Both the position numbers and the translations under genes were made by a program. From Paraburkholderia lycopersici (GTDB lineage Bacteria > Pseudomonadota > Gammaproteobacteria > Burkholderiales > Burkholderiaceae): a stretch of 64,000 nt of DNA. Positions within the stretch are counted from its first letter, which is position 1. Each line of letters starts with the position of its first letter. Shown piece after piece: positions 56,639 to 64,000 of the stretch. The stretch lies in assembly GCF_900096975.1 (NCBI RefSeq), contig NZ_FMYQ01000003.1:1-64000 (forward strand). Direction: 5' to 3'. The notes below the pieces were generated by a model. That model saw only the letters and a list, made by a program, of their open reading frames with translations. It did not search any database and had not been told where the DNA came from.

Positions 56639-56986
56639 GTGAAATATTTACCTCTCATTGTCGTCACGGCAGCCTTGGCTGCCTGCGCCAATCAGCCGAT
56701 GCCGAGCGGGACGCAATCCGTCGGTACGAGCCAGCAACCGCCTGCTGCCGTCGCGCAATGTATCGCGCAGAAGTGGGCCGACAAGTCGCAGCAGCAAGTC
56801 GTCTCGCAGTCCGTGCTGGCGAACGGCCAGGCGGTCGACGTCTACGTGCCTGGCCAGCAGCCGCCTAACGGCGCTGCGGCAACCATACGCCCGGCGTGGA
56901 GCGCCAGTGCGAAGACGTGGGTCGGCTTCCGCGCCGGCGGCGGTGCGGGCGGCGACGCCACCAGCGACATCAGCGCCTGCCTCTGA
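56639..56986 (+). CDS. Small lipoprotein of unknown function
   Basis: A 115-residue protein opening with a GTG start (MKYLPLIVVTAALAAC), preceded by GGAGGG in good position. LAAC is the lipobox (cleavage before Cys16). The mature part has AAVAQCIAQKWADKSQQQV, VDVYVPGQQPPNG and a C-terminal cysteine, which with the first mature-part Cys may form a disulphide. It is conserved-looking but I do not recognise a named domain. A terminator follows. Confidence 0.85.
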   Translation: MKYLPLIVVTAALAACANQPMPSGTQSVGTSQQPPAAVAQCIAQKWADKSQQQVVSQSVLANGQAVDVYVPGQQPPNGAAATIRPAWSASAKTWVGFRAGGGAGGDATSDISACL

Positions 56987-57007
56987 TGTCGCGCTCGCGC
57001 AGAATGC

Positions 57008-57036
57008 AAAAAGCCCCGCCTTAGCGGGGCTTTTTT
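57008..57036. terminator. Bidirectional terminator between the lipoprotein gene and ppiD
   Basis: GCCCCGC and GCGGGGC pair around CTTA, flanked by five A residues on one side and six T residues on the other. It can end the forward lipoprotein transcript and the reverse ppiD transcript. Confidence 0.93.
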
Positions 57037-57079
57037 GTGTCGGCTTCGAAGGCCGGCACGCTGATGCTCTCTACGCCGT

Positions 57080-59020
57080 TTACTGGCCGCCGTCGCTCGC
57101 CTGGCCGGAAGGACCGAGCGAGCCGTAAAGCTTGACCTTCGAGCGATCACGCAGCGAATCGAGATAAGCCTGGACCTGCGACTGGCCGCCCACCTGGGCA
57201 AGCTGCTGCTGCGCGGCGGCCAGACGCGGGCCGTCCGCGGCCGGGCCGTTGGTCACGCTGTTCACGCGGTAGATCGCGTAGCCTTCCTTGCCGAGGTCCA
57301 CGCCCACGTAGGCGGGCAACTTTTGCGCGTCGGCCTTGAAAACCGCCGACAGCGCGCTGGGCGGCAGACCTTGGGCATCGTTGCGCGACACCTTGAGCGC
57401 CGACGAGAAGCCATCGGTCGACTTCGACTTCTGCAATTCCGCGAGCTTTGCCTCGCCGTCCTTGCGCGCCATGTCGGCCGCCTGCTGCGCGACCACCTTC
57501 TGACGCACGGCGTCCTTCACCGCCGCGAAAGCGGGTACGGCGGCCGGTTGATAGTTCGTCACGTGCGCCGAGATCAGCGTGTTGTTGCCGACGTCGATTG
57601 CCTGGGTGTTGTTGTGCTGGTTCACCGAGTCGCCCGCGAACACGGCGTCAAGGAACTTCTGATTGTTCAGCGGGCTGTCCGGCGGCAGCGAAGCATTGGG
57701 CTTCGGCGTGACCGTGGCCGTCTGGATAGCGAGCTTGTACTTGTCGGCGGCCGGCTGAAGGCTCCTGGCCTGTTCGTAGACCGTCGAGGTGAAACCCTCG
57801 CTCGCATCGGCAAGCAGTTTCGCGGCCTGCTGGGCCTTCACCTCGTTCGCGATCTGCGCCTTCACGTCGTCGAACGGCTTCGTGGCAGCGGGTTTCACGT
57901 CCGTGACTTTCACGATGTGGTAGCCGAAGTCCGACTGGATCACATCGCTGATCTCGTCCTTCTTGAGCTTGAACACGGCGGCGTCGAACGCCTGGCCGCC
58001 CGCGATCATGCCCGGGCCGAAGTAGCCGAGGTCGCCGCCCTTCGACGCCGAGCCCGGATCCTGCGATTCCTTCTGCGCGATCTGCGCGAACTGGTCGGGA
58101 TGCGCCTTCACTTCGGCGAGGATCGCCTCGGCCTTTTGCTTCGCCGCGTTGCGGTCGGCGGCGCTCGCATCCTTGGGCGCCGTGATCAGGATATGGCTCG
58201 CGCGAACCTCTTCCTGCGTGCGGTAGTGCGCGATGTTGTCGTCGTAGTACTTCTTGAGGTCGGCGTCGGTCGGTTGCACGTTCGCGGCCACGGTGCCCGC
58301 CGAGAGCACGACATACTGGATCTGCGCCGTGGCCGGCGTGGCGAACTCGTTCTTGTTGGCGTCGTAGTACGCCTGCAGTTGCGCGTCGGTCGGCTGAACC
58401 TTGGCCGCGTAGTCGCCTGCGTGGAAGGCGAGACCCTGAACGTCGCGCTGCTGCTCAGAGAGCCCGGTCAGCTGTTGCGCGAGCGCCTTCGGCGTGAACG
58501 CGCTGCTGATGATCGACGCCGGCAGTTGCTGCATGGCGAGGCTATAGCGCACGCGCTCGTCATACTGCTCGGGCGTCATGCCCTGCATGGCGAGCAGTTG
58601 CTTGTACTGGTCGAGATTGATCGTGCCGTCGGGATTCTTGAGCGAGGCGATCACCGGATCGGCGAGCAGCGCGCGGCGCACGGCATCGTCCGACGCGGTG
58701 AGATGCAGGCGCTGCGTCTCATCTACGAGCACGCGCTGCTGAATCAGTCCGTCGAGAATGTCCTTGCGATGCTGGGGCGTATCGAAGAGGCTCGCGTCGA
58801 ACTGTGCACCCATGACCTGGCGGGCCTGGTCGAGTTGCTGGCGCGCGGCGTTGTCGTATTCGACACGCGTGATCTTGTATCCGTTGACGCTCGCGACGTT
58901 TGCGCTTTCATCGAAAAAGCCGCGAAAACCTTGAATCCCGACGAAGCCCAGCCCTGGCAGGATGACCAGGAGCAGCATGAACATCATCAGGCGTTTGTGA
59001 TTGCGGAAAAAGTCGAGCAT
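57080..59020 (-). CDS. ppiD: Periplasmic chaperone PpiD (SurA/parvulin type)
   Basis: A 646-residue inner-membrane-anchored chaperone near the Sec translocon. MLDFFRNHKRLMMFMLLLVI starts a short cytoplasmic tail and single helix (about 11-31), followed by a SurA-N domain (NGYKITRVEYDNAARQQLDQ, DGLIQQRVLVDE), a parvulin domain at about 270-365 (VRASHILITAPKDASAADRN, FDAAVFKLKKDEISDVIQ) and a C-terminal SurA-like half. I start inside a longer frame that runs across the tRNA genes. lon, hupB and ppiD keep the order known in enterobacteria. Confidence 0.95.
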   Translation of the reverse strand: MLDFFRNHKRLMMFMLLLVILPGLGFVGIQGFRGFFDESANVASVNGYKITRVEYDNAARQQLDQARQVMGAQFDASLFDTPQHRKDILDGLIQQRVLVDETQRLHLTASDDAVRRALLADPVIASLKNPDGTINLDQYKQLLAMQGMTPEQYDERVRYSLAMQQLPASIISSAFTPKALAQQLTGLSEQQRDVQGLAFHAGDYAAKVQPTDAQLQAYYDANKNEFATPATAQIQYVVLSAGTVAANVQPTDADLKKYYDDNIAHYRTQEEVRASHILITAPKDASAADRNAAKQKAEAILAEVKAHPDQFAQIAQKESQDPGSASKGGDLGYFGPGMIAGGQAFDAAVFKLKKDEISDVIQSDFGYHIVKVTDVKPAATKPFDDVKAQIANEVKAQQAAKLLADASEGFTSTVYEQARSLQPAADKYKLAIQTATVTPKPNASLPPDSPLNNQKFLDAVFAGDSVNQHNNTQAIDVGNNTLISAHVTNYQPAAVPAFAAVKDAVRQKVVAQQAADMARKDGEAKLAELQKSKSTDGFSSALKVSRNDAQGLPPSALSAVFKADAQKLPAYVGVDLGKEGYAIYRVNSVTNGPAADGPRLAAAQQQLAQVGGQSQVQAYLDSLRDRSKVKLYGSLGPSGQASDGGQ

Positions 59021-59123
59021 GCGTGACCAGACGTTGAGGGCGCCAAAAAATGGAACGCCCGATATTACAACAGCGGCCAACAAAAAAGGCGAACCGGAGT
59101 TCGCCTTCTTGTCGAGATATCCT

Positions 59124-59200
59124 TGGCGGAGCGGACGGGACTCGAACCCGCGACCCCCGGCGTGACAGGCCGGTATTCTAACCAACTGAACTACCGCTCC
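59124..59200 (-). tRNA. tRNA-Asp (anticodon GUC)
   Basis: Folded by eye on the minus strand: acceptor GGAGCGG / CCGCTCC, D arm TAGTTCAGTTGGTTA, anticodon arm CCGGCCTGTCACGCCGG with GTC anticodon, T arm GGTTCGAGTCC, discriminator G and encoded CCA. 77 nt including CCA. Confidence 0.97.
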
Positions 59201-59271
59201 GTGCGGGTTTTTTGTGCTTTTGCGCGCCATCAATATTTCGCGCACTGCGCGAGGCACCGGAAACGAAGCTG

Positions 59272-59347
59272 TGGTGGGTGCTGAGAGGCTCGAACTCCCG
59301 ACCTACGCCTTGTAAGGGCGCCGCTCTACCAACTGAGCTAAGCACCC
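59272..59347 (-). tRNA. tRNA-Val (anticodon UAC)
   Basis: Minus strand: acceptor GGGTGCT / AGCACCC, D arm AGCTCAGTTGGTAGAGC, anticodon stem-loop with CCCTTACAAGG giving TAC, T arm GGAGTTCGAGCC, discriminator A and encoded CCA. 76 nt including CCA. It precedes tRNA-Asp and lies in the hupB-ppiD gap. Confidence 0.97.
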
Positions 59348-59407
59348 AGCTTCATGCTTTCCTGCACTGCGACTTCTGCTGCGCCACCTCAACAGGTAGC
59401 GAGCCCG

Positions 59408-59680
59408 CTAGTTTAGCTCATCCTTGAGCGCTTTACCAGGCCTAAATTTGGGCACCTTTGCCGCCTTGATCTTGATCACATCGCCGGTCCGCGGATTGCG
59501 GCCCGTGCGCGCCGTGCGCTTGCCGACGGCAAATGTGCCGAAGCCGACGAGCGTCACCGAGCCACCTTTCTTGAGCGTCCCTTTGACGCCGCCGATCACG
59601 GCGTCCAATGCGCGCCCCGCAGCCGCTTTTGAAATGTCGGCTTGTTGCGCGATGTGGTCGATCAATTCCGTTTTATTCAT
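59408..59680 (-). CDS. hupB: DNA-binding protein HU-beta
   Basis: A 90-residue histone-like nucleoid protein that bends [23 protein letters not shown] is the standard start, [20 protein letters not shown] and [20 protein letters not shown] contain the conserved GFGTF and the RNPxTG arm that inserts into DNA. It sits downstream of lon, as in many Gram-negatives, with the two tRNAs after it. Confidence 0.97.
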   Translation of the reverse strand: MNKTELIDHIAQQADISKAAAGRALDAVIGGVKGTLKKGGSVTLVGFGTFAVGKRTARTGRNPRTGDVIKIKAAKVPKFRPGKALKDELN

Positions 59681-59981
59681 TCCAGCCCCCGAGAATGTGT
59701 TTGGGCAATCGTAAGAAAGAAGTTCAACTTATCGGAAAGACGGCCCCGGCAGAGCGCGGGGTTCGCCCATTTAACGGGGCCGAAAGGGCCGTGTCAAGCG
59801 GGGTTGCGCCCGATTGGGCACGCGATTCGAGGGATTCCTCGAACAGGCCTGAAAAGAAGAAAACGCGACCGTTGTCATCACGATGTCAATGATCATGGCA
59901 CGCGTAAAAAAACCCGCGGACCATGCCGCGGGTTTTTGGGGGTTCAACGCGCCGTGCCCGTGGCACGGCCTACGCGCAGGC
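59681..59981. other. 301-bp lon-hupB intergenic region
   Basis: Holds the lon terminator at 59906-59937 and, nearer hupB, presumably the hupB promoter and leader on the minus strand; no clear -35/-10 pair could be fixed. The forward frames here are not credible genes. Confidence 0.55.
59906..59937. terminator. Terminator after lon
   Basis: CCCGCGG and CCGCGGG pair around a 6-nt loop, flanked by seven A residues and five T residues. On the minus strand the U-tract follows the stem as required for ending the lon transcript; it could also act in the other direction. Confidence 0.9.
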
Positions 59982-62408
59982 TTAGTGCTTGACCACTTCG
60001 GTTGCGCCGGCATCCTTCGCTTCGGCCACGGGCGCCTTGGCGTCCTCGGCCTTCACCTCTTCTTCCGGCAGCGCCTGCGGCACACGTTCGAGCGCGAGTT
60101 CGAGCACCTTGTCGATCCAGCGGACCGGCACGATTTCGATCGCGTTCTTCACGTTGTCCGGGATCTCAGAGAGATCCTTGACGTTCTCTTCCGGGATCAG
60201 CACGAGCTTGATGCCGCCGCGATGCGCCGCGAGCAGTTTCTCCTTCAGCCCGCCGATCGGCAGCACTTCGCCGCGCAGCGTGATCTCGCCCGTCATCGCC
60301 ACGTCGGCGCGCACCGGAATGCCCGTGAGCACGGACACCAGCGCGGTCGTCATCGCGATGCCGGCGGACGGGCCGTCCTTCGGCGTCGCGCCTTCCGGCA
60401 CGTGGATGTGGATGTCCTGCTTCTCGAACGCCTCGTCCTTGATGCCGAGACGACGCGAACGCGAACGCACCACCGAGCGTGCCGCTTCGACCGATTCCTT
60501 CATGACGTCGCCGAGCGAACCCGTGCGGATCACGTTGCCCTTGCCGGGCATGACCGCCGCTTCGATCGTCAGCAGGTCGCCGCCCACTTCCGTCCACGCG
60601 AGGCCCGTGACCTGGCCGATCTGGTTTTCCTTCGCGGCCAGACCGAAATCGTACTTGCGCACGCCGAGGAACGTGTCGAGATTGCCGCTATCCACCGTGA
60701 CGGCCTTGTCGGCCTTCTTCAGCAGCAGCATCTTCACGACCTTGCGGCAGATCTTCGACACTTCGCGCTCGAGCGAACGCACGCCCGCTTCACGCGTGTA
60801 GTAACGAATGATGTCGCGGATCGCGCCTTCGGCCACCTCGATCTCGCCGGCCTTCAGGCCGTTGTTCTTCTTCTGCTTGGGCAGAAGATAACGCTGCGCG
60901 ATGCTGACCTTCTCGTCTTCCGTGTAGCCCGACAGGCGGATGACTTCCATCCGGTCGAGCAGCGGCGGCGGGATGTTCAGCGAGTTCGACGTGGCGACGA
61001 ACATCACATCGGAGAGGTCGAAATCGACTTCGATGTAGTGATCGGCGAACGTGTGGTTCTGTTCCGGATCGAGCACTTCGAGCAGCGCCGACGACGGATC
61101 GCCGCGAAAATCCATGCCCATCTTGTCGACTTCGTCGAGCAGGAAGAGCGGATTGCGCACGCCGACCTTCGCGAGGCTCTGCAGGATCTTGCCCGGCATC
61201 GACCCGATGTACGTGCGACGGTGGCCGCGAATCTCGGCCTCGTCACGCACGCCGCCGAGCGCCATGCGCACGAACTTGCGGTTCGTTGCACGCGCAATCG
61301 ACTGTCCCAGCGAGGTCTTGCCGACGCCGGGAGGCCCGACGAGGCACAGGATCGGCGCCTTCACCTTGTCCACGCGCTGTTGCACCGCGAGATACTCGAG
61401 AATGCGTTCCTTCACCTTTTCGAGACCGTAGTGGTCTTCGTCGAGCACGGTTTCGGCGTTCGAGAGGTCGTTGTTGACCTTGCTCTTCTTGCGCCACGGC
61501 AGGCCGATCAGCGTGTCGATGTAGTTGCGCACGACGGTGGCTTCCGCCGACATCGGCGACATCAGCTTGAGCTTCTTGAGCTCGGCGTCGGCCTTCTTCT
61601 TGGCTTCCTTCGGCATACGCGCGGCCGTGATGCGCTTCTCGAGTTCTTCGAGATCGGCACCCTCTTCGCCTTCGCCCAGTTCCTTCTGGATCGCCTTGAC
61701 CTGTTCGTTCAGGTAGTACTCGCGCTGGCTCTTCTCCATCTGGCGCTTCACGCGGCCGCGGATGCGCTTCTCCACCTGGAGAATGTCGATCTCGGCTTCG
61801 AGCTGCGCGAGCAGATGTTCCAGACGCTCCACGACCGGGAACATCTCGAGGATGTGCTGCTTCTGGTCGAGCTTGAGCGGCAGGTGCGCGGCGATGGTGT
61901 CGGCAAGACGACCGGCCTCGTCGATACCCGACAGCGAGGTCAGGATCTCCGGCGGAATCTTCTTGTTGAGCTTCACGTACTGGTCGAACTGCGAGACGAT
62001 CGCGCGGCGCAGCGCCTCGGTTTCGGCGCTGTCGGCGTGATCGGGCTCGAGCGGCATCACCTCGCACGAAAACTGCGTTTCCTGCTCTTCGATCGAGAGC
62101 GTTTTCGCGCGCTGCAGGCCCTCGACGAGCACCTTCACGGTGCCGTCGGGCAGCTTGAGCATCTGCAGGATGTTGGCGACACACCCTACTTCATACATGT
62201 CTTTTTCGGTCGGCTCATCCTTCGCGGCGGTCTTCTGGGCGACGAGCATGATGTGCTTGCCGCCTTCCATTGCCGCTTCGAGGGCCTTGATCGATTTCGG
62301 TCGGCCCACGAAAAGGGGAATCACCATATGCGGGAAAACTACGACGTCTCGCAGCGGCAGCAGCGGGAGCGTGGTGCGTTCCGGCGGGAGGAGTTGGGTT
62401 CCTGACAT
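59982..62408 (-). CDS. lon: ATP-dependent Lon protease
   Basis: An 808-residue cytoplasmic AAA+ serine protease that removes misfolded and regulatory proteins. N-domain at 1-200 ([20 protein letters not shown]), a coiled region, AAA+ with Walker [12 protein letters not shown] at about 364 and Walker [11 protein letters not shown], then the protease domain with the Ser-Lys dyad: [12 protein letters not shown] contains the serine and the lysine lies about 43 residues later in [18 protein letters not shown] precedes the ATG. A sigma-32-like promoter is upstream. Confidence 0.98.
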   Translation of the reverse strand: MSGTQLLPPERTTLPLLPLRDVVVFPHMVIPLFVGRPKSIKALEAAMEGGKHIMLVAQKTAAKDEPTEKDMYEVGCVANILQMLKLPDGTVKVLVEGLQRAKTLSIEEQETQFSCEVMPLEPDHADSAETEALRRAIVSQFDQYVKLNKKIPPEILTSLSGIDEAGRLADTIAAHLPLKLDQKQHILEMFPVVERLEHLLAQLEAEIDILQVEKRIRGRVKRQMEKSQREYYLNEQVKAIQKELGEGEEGADLEELEKRITAARMPKEAKKKADAELKKLKLMSPMSAEATVVRNYIDTLIGLPWRKKSKVNNDLSNAETVLDEDHYGLEKVKERILEYLAVQQRVDKVKAPILCLVGPPGVGKTSLGQSIARATNRKFVRMALGGVRDEAEIRGHRRTYIGSMPGKILQSLAKVGVRNPLFLLDEVDKMGMDFRGDPSSALLEVLDPEQNHTFADHYIEVDFDLSDVMFVATSNSLNIPPPLLDRMEVIRLSGYTEDEKVSIAQRYLLPKQKKNNGLKAGEIEVAEGAIRDIIRYYTREAGVRSLEREVSKICRKVVKMLLLKKADKAVTVDSGNLDTFLGVRKYDFGLAAKENQIGQVTGLAWTEVGGDLLTIEAAVMPGKGNVIRTGSLGDVMKESVEAARSVVRSRSRRLGIKDEAFEKQDIHIHVPEGATPKDGPSAGIAMTTALVSVLTGIPVRADVAMTGEITLRGEVLPIGGLKEKLLAAHRGGIKLVLIPEENVKDLSEIPDNVKNAIEIVPVRWIDKVLELALERVPQALPEEEVKAEDAKAPVAEAKDAGATEVVKH

Positions 62409-62442
62409 TTCATTTCCCCATGAGTGGAATCAATTGTTCGGT

Positions 62443-62470
62443 AATTGAGGCCTGAGATACCGATTGCAAG
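62443..62470 (-). promoter_or_regulatory. Sigma-32-like heat-shock promoter candidate for lon
   Basis: On the minus strand CTTGCAA, 13 bp, CCTCAATT compares with the heat-shock consensus CTTGAAA-N13-15-CCCCATNT, with one and about two mismatches in the two boxes. It lies about 35 bp before the lon ATG. lon is sigma-32 controlled in Escherichia coli, so the element is plausible; it was not tested. Confidence 0.5.
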
Positions 62471-62534
62471 CCTCGCGCGTGTGGGAAAAGTTCAGTGACT
62501 CCAAAATAGTGCGCCATCGACCACAAGATAAACG

Positions 62535-62571
62535 AAAAAGCCGTTCATCCCATTGTATGAACGGCCTTTTT
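62535..62571 (-). terminator. Intrinsic terminator after clpX
   Basis: CCGTTCAT and ATGAACGG pair around an 8-nt loop; on the minus strand the stem is followed by a run of T residues (and preceded by A residues). It begins just past the clpX stop and separates clpX from lon. Confidence 0.92.
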
Positions 62572-62598
62572 CCGGAACTCTTTAGCCGATCACCACCA

Positions 62599-63870
62599 TC
62601 AGTTCGACCCTGCTACCTTCGGCGCGTCTTCGTAGATCAACAGCGGCTTGCCGTCGCCGTCGATCACGTTGTCGTCGATGATGACCTTGCTCACGCCCTT
62701 CATGGCCGGCAACTCATACATCACGTCGAGCAATGCCTGTTCCAGGATCGAGCGCAAACCGCGGGCCCCGGTCTTGCGGCGGATCGCCTTGCGGGCGACG
62801 GCCTGCAACGCGGCCGGGCGGATTTCCAGCTCCACGCGCTCCATGTTGAAGAGCTTGTGATACTGTTTGACGAGCGCGTTCTTCGGCTCGACCAGAATCT
62901 TCATGAGCGCAGCTTCGTCGAGCTTGCCGAGCGTGGCGACCACGGGCAGACGGCCGATCAGTTCCGGAATCAGACCGAACTTGATCAGATCCTCCGGCTC
63001 CGTCTCGCGCAGCACTTCGCCCGCGTCGCGCTCCTGCTTGCTCTTCACGCTCGCACCGAAGCCGATGCCGGTCTTCTCGGTACGGTCGGTGATGACCTTT
63101 TCCAGGCCGTCGAACGCGCCGCCGCAGATGAACAGGATATTGGTCGTATCGACCTGGATGAAATCCTGGTTCGGGTGCTTGCGGCCGCCCTGCGGCGGGA
63201 CCGAGGCCATCGTGCCCTCAATAAGCTTGAGCAGTGCCTGCTGCACACCCTCGCCCGACACGTCGCGCGTGATCGACGGGTTGTCCGACTTGCGGCTGAT
63301 CTTGTCGATTTCGTCGATATAGACGATGCCGCGCTGAGCTTTGTCGACTTCGTAATTGCAGTTCTGCAGCAGCTTCTGGATGATGTTCTCGACGTCTTCG
63401 CCCACGTAGCCGGCTTCGGTCAGCGTGGTGGCATCGGCGATCACGAACGGCACGTTCAGAAGACGCGCGAGCGTCTGCGCGAGCAGCGTTTTGCCCGAGC
63501 CCGTGGGCCCGATCAGGAGGATGTTGCTCTTCGAGAGTTCGACGTCGTCCTTCTTGTCGAGATGCTTCAGACGCTTGTAGTGGTTGTACACCGCCACCGC
63601 GAGGATTTTCTTCGCGCGCTCTTGCCCGATCACGTACTGGTCGAGAATGTCGCGGATCTCCTGCGGGCTCGGCAGGTCCGAGCGCGACAGCGCCGCGTCG
63701 ACACCCGCGCCTGCGGCCTCGTCACGAATGATCTCGTTGCACAGATCGATACATTCATCGCAAATGAATACCGACGGGCCCGCAATCAGTTTCTTTACCT
63801 CATGCTGGCTTTTGCCGCAAAACGAGCAATACAACAGCTTTTCGCTGTTAGAACCTTTCTTGTCCGCCAT
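62599..63870 (-). CDS. clpX: ATP-dependent Clp protease ATP-binding subunit ClpX
   Basis: A 423-residue AAA+ unfoldase for ClpP. The N-terminal zinc-binding domain has CSFCGKS and CDECIDLC (two CxxC pairs, about 15-43); Walker [16 protein letters not shown] at about 120; Walker [11 protein letters not shown]; the [20 protein letters not shown] region and C-terminal [10 protein letters not shown] are typical. GGAGG precedes the ATG. clpP, normally just upstream, is outside the window; the terminal 130 bp contain no recognisable clpP C-terminus. Confidence 0.98.
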   Translation of the reverse strand: MADKKGSNSEKLLYCSFCGKSQHEVKKLIAGPSVFICDECIDLCNEIIRDEAAGAGVDAALSRSDLPSPQEIRDILDQYVIGQERAKKILAVAVYNHYKRLKHLDKKDDVELSKSNILLIGPTGSGKTLLAQTLARLLNVPFVIADATTLTEAGYVGEDVENIIQKLLQNCNYEVDKAQRGIVYIDEIDKISRKSDNPSITRDVSGEGVQQALLKLIEGTMASVPPQGGRKHPNQDFIQVDTTNILFICGGAFDGLEKVITDRTEKTGIGFGASVKSKQERDAGEVLRETEPEDLIKFGLIPELIGRLPVVATLGKLDEAALMKILVEPKNALVKQYHKLFNMERVELEIRPAALQAVARKAIRRKTGARGLRSILEQALLDVMYELPAMKGVSKVIIDDNVIDGDGKPLLIYEDAPKVAGSN

Positions 63871-63914
63871 GGATAGATGAGCCTCCGGACACTCTGTTAC
63901 ATGATACGCCGTTT

Positions 63915-63933
63915 CCCCCGGCGAGGCCGGGGG
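63915..63933. repeat. GC-rich inverted repeat upstream of clpX
   Basis: CCCCCGGC and GCCGGGGG pair around GAG, 45 bp before the clpX ATG. No T-run is adjacent on the minus strand. In the expected clpP-clpX arrangement it would lie in the intergenic space and may modulate read-through or mRNA processing. Confidence 0.6.
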
Positions 63934-64000
63934 GTGCGTGAACCGCTTGCTGTGACGGCGTTGGGGCCGCAGGCCGCGAAGCGCGTATGCCGATTATTTC

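Noticed and set aside
59883..62405. 840-residue forward frame opposite lon
   Set aside because: Mirrors lon codon structure; no domain; starts inside the lon terminator region.
63871..64000. Possible clpP 3' end at the right edge
   Set aside because: No minus-strand frame there shows a ClpP C-terminus; the gene probably ends beyond the window.
1..64000. Mobile elements, phage genes, CRISPR arrays, rRNA
   Set aside because: No transposase, integrase, terminal repeats, spaced direct-repeat arrays or rRNA sequence was seen.

Overview
The window is GC-rich, compactly coded DNA from a betaproteobacterium, most probably a Burkholderiaceae member (Paraburkholderia/Burkholderia/Caballeronia type) and a primary-chromosome segment. 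This rests on the gene order clpX-lon-hupB-tRNA-Val-tRNA-Asp-ppiD, a 1358-residue purL, the phnX-phnW-LysR set, a complete arcDABC operon and a large beta-oxidation cluster. I saw no transposase, integrase, phage gene, CRISPR array or rRNA. All calls come from reading translations and motifs; no database search was run. LAYOUT. (1) 1-3.2 kb, minus strand: AraC-type regulator, a ~596-residue acyl-CoA dehydrogenase and the start of ETF-ubiquinone oxidoreductase, i.e. acyl-CoA oxidation coupled to the quinone pool. (2) 3.2-4.3 kb: non-coding, less GC-rich, holding a short apparent remnant of acetoacetyl-CoA synthetase and a long leader. (3) 4.3-9.2 kb: arginine deiminase operon arcDABC (antiporter, deiminase, ornithine carbamoyltransferase, carbamate kinase), making ATP from arginine. 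(4) 9.2-13.4 kb: small accessory genes: RRM-like protein, PPK2 polyphosphate kinase, PRC-barrel protein, a translationally coupled exported peptide/cupin pair, a Pro-rich peptide, a hot-dog thioesterase and a YnfA membrane protein. (5) 13.4-16.5 kb: phnX and phnW for 2-aminoethylphosphonate breakdown, divergent from a LysR regulator with an ATC-N9-GAT operator candidate between them. (6) 16.5-20.8 kb: small hypotheticals, a decayed phosphoribosyltransferase, YciI, PsiF, a two-helix membrane protein, a Ysc84-like lipoprotein and a family 4 glycosyltransferase. (7) 21.2-29.1 kb, minus strand: otsA, an MscS-type channel, a Rap1a-like periplasmic protein, an ankyrin protein, and the housekeeping run mltG-tmk-holB-tatD. 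(8) 29.2-31.2 kb: ygfZ and an NRDE protein. (9) 31.2-41.2 kb, minus strand: lipid and acyl-CoA metabolism: acyl-CoA ligase, FadB-like bifunctional enzyme, nicotinamidase, thiolase, Dabb protein, PaaI thioesterase, CurA-like reductase, SDR and HSL-type hydrolase. Two promoters here share the palindrome GAACGTTC, suggesting one TetR-like regulator. (10) 41.3-45.2 kb: selO, msrB, yciB-bolA and a parvulin foldase. (11) 45.4-56.5 kb: purL, an FAD amino-acid dehydrogenase, bifunctional nnr, pgi, and an ABC ATPase whose start codon lies almost against that of the divergent esterase tesA. (12) 56.6-64 kb: a small lipoprotein, then the proteostasis block ppiD, two tRNAs, hupB, lon and clpX. Overall this is mostly conserved core chromosome with a few accessory loci. 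I did not find a clearly new multi-gene system. The best leads are the shared GAACGTTC operators, two gene remnants, the tesA/ABC start-to-start arrangement and several structured or strongly Shine-Dalgarno-marked non-coding stretches.
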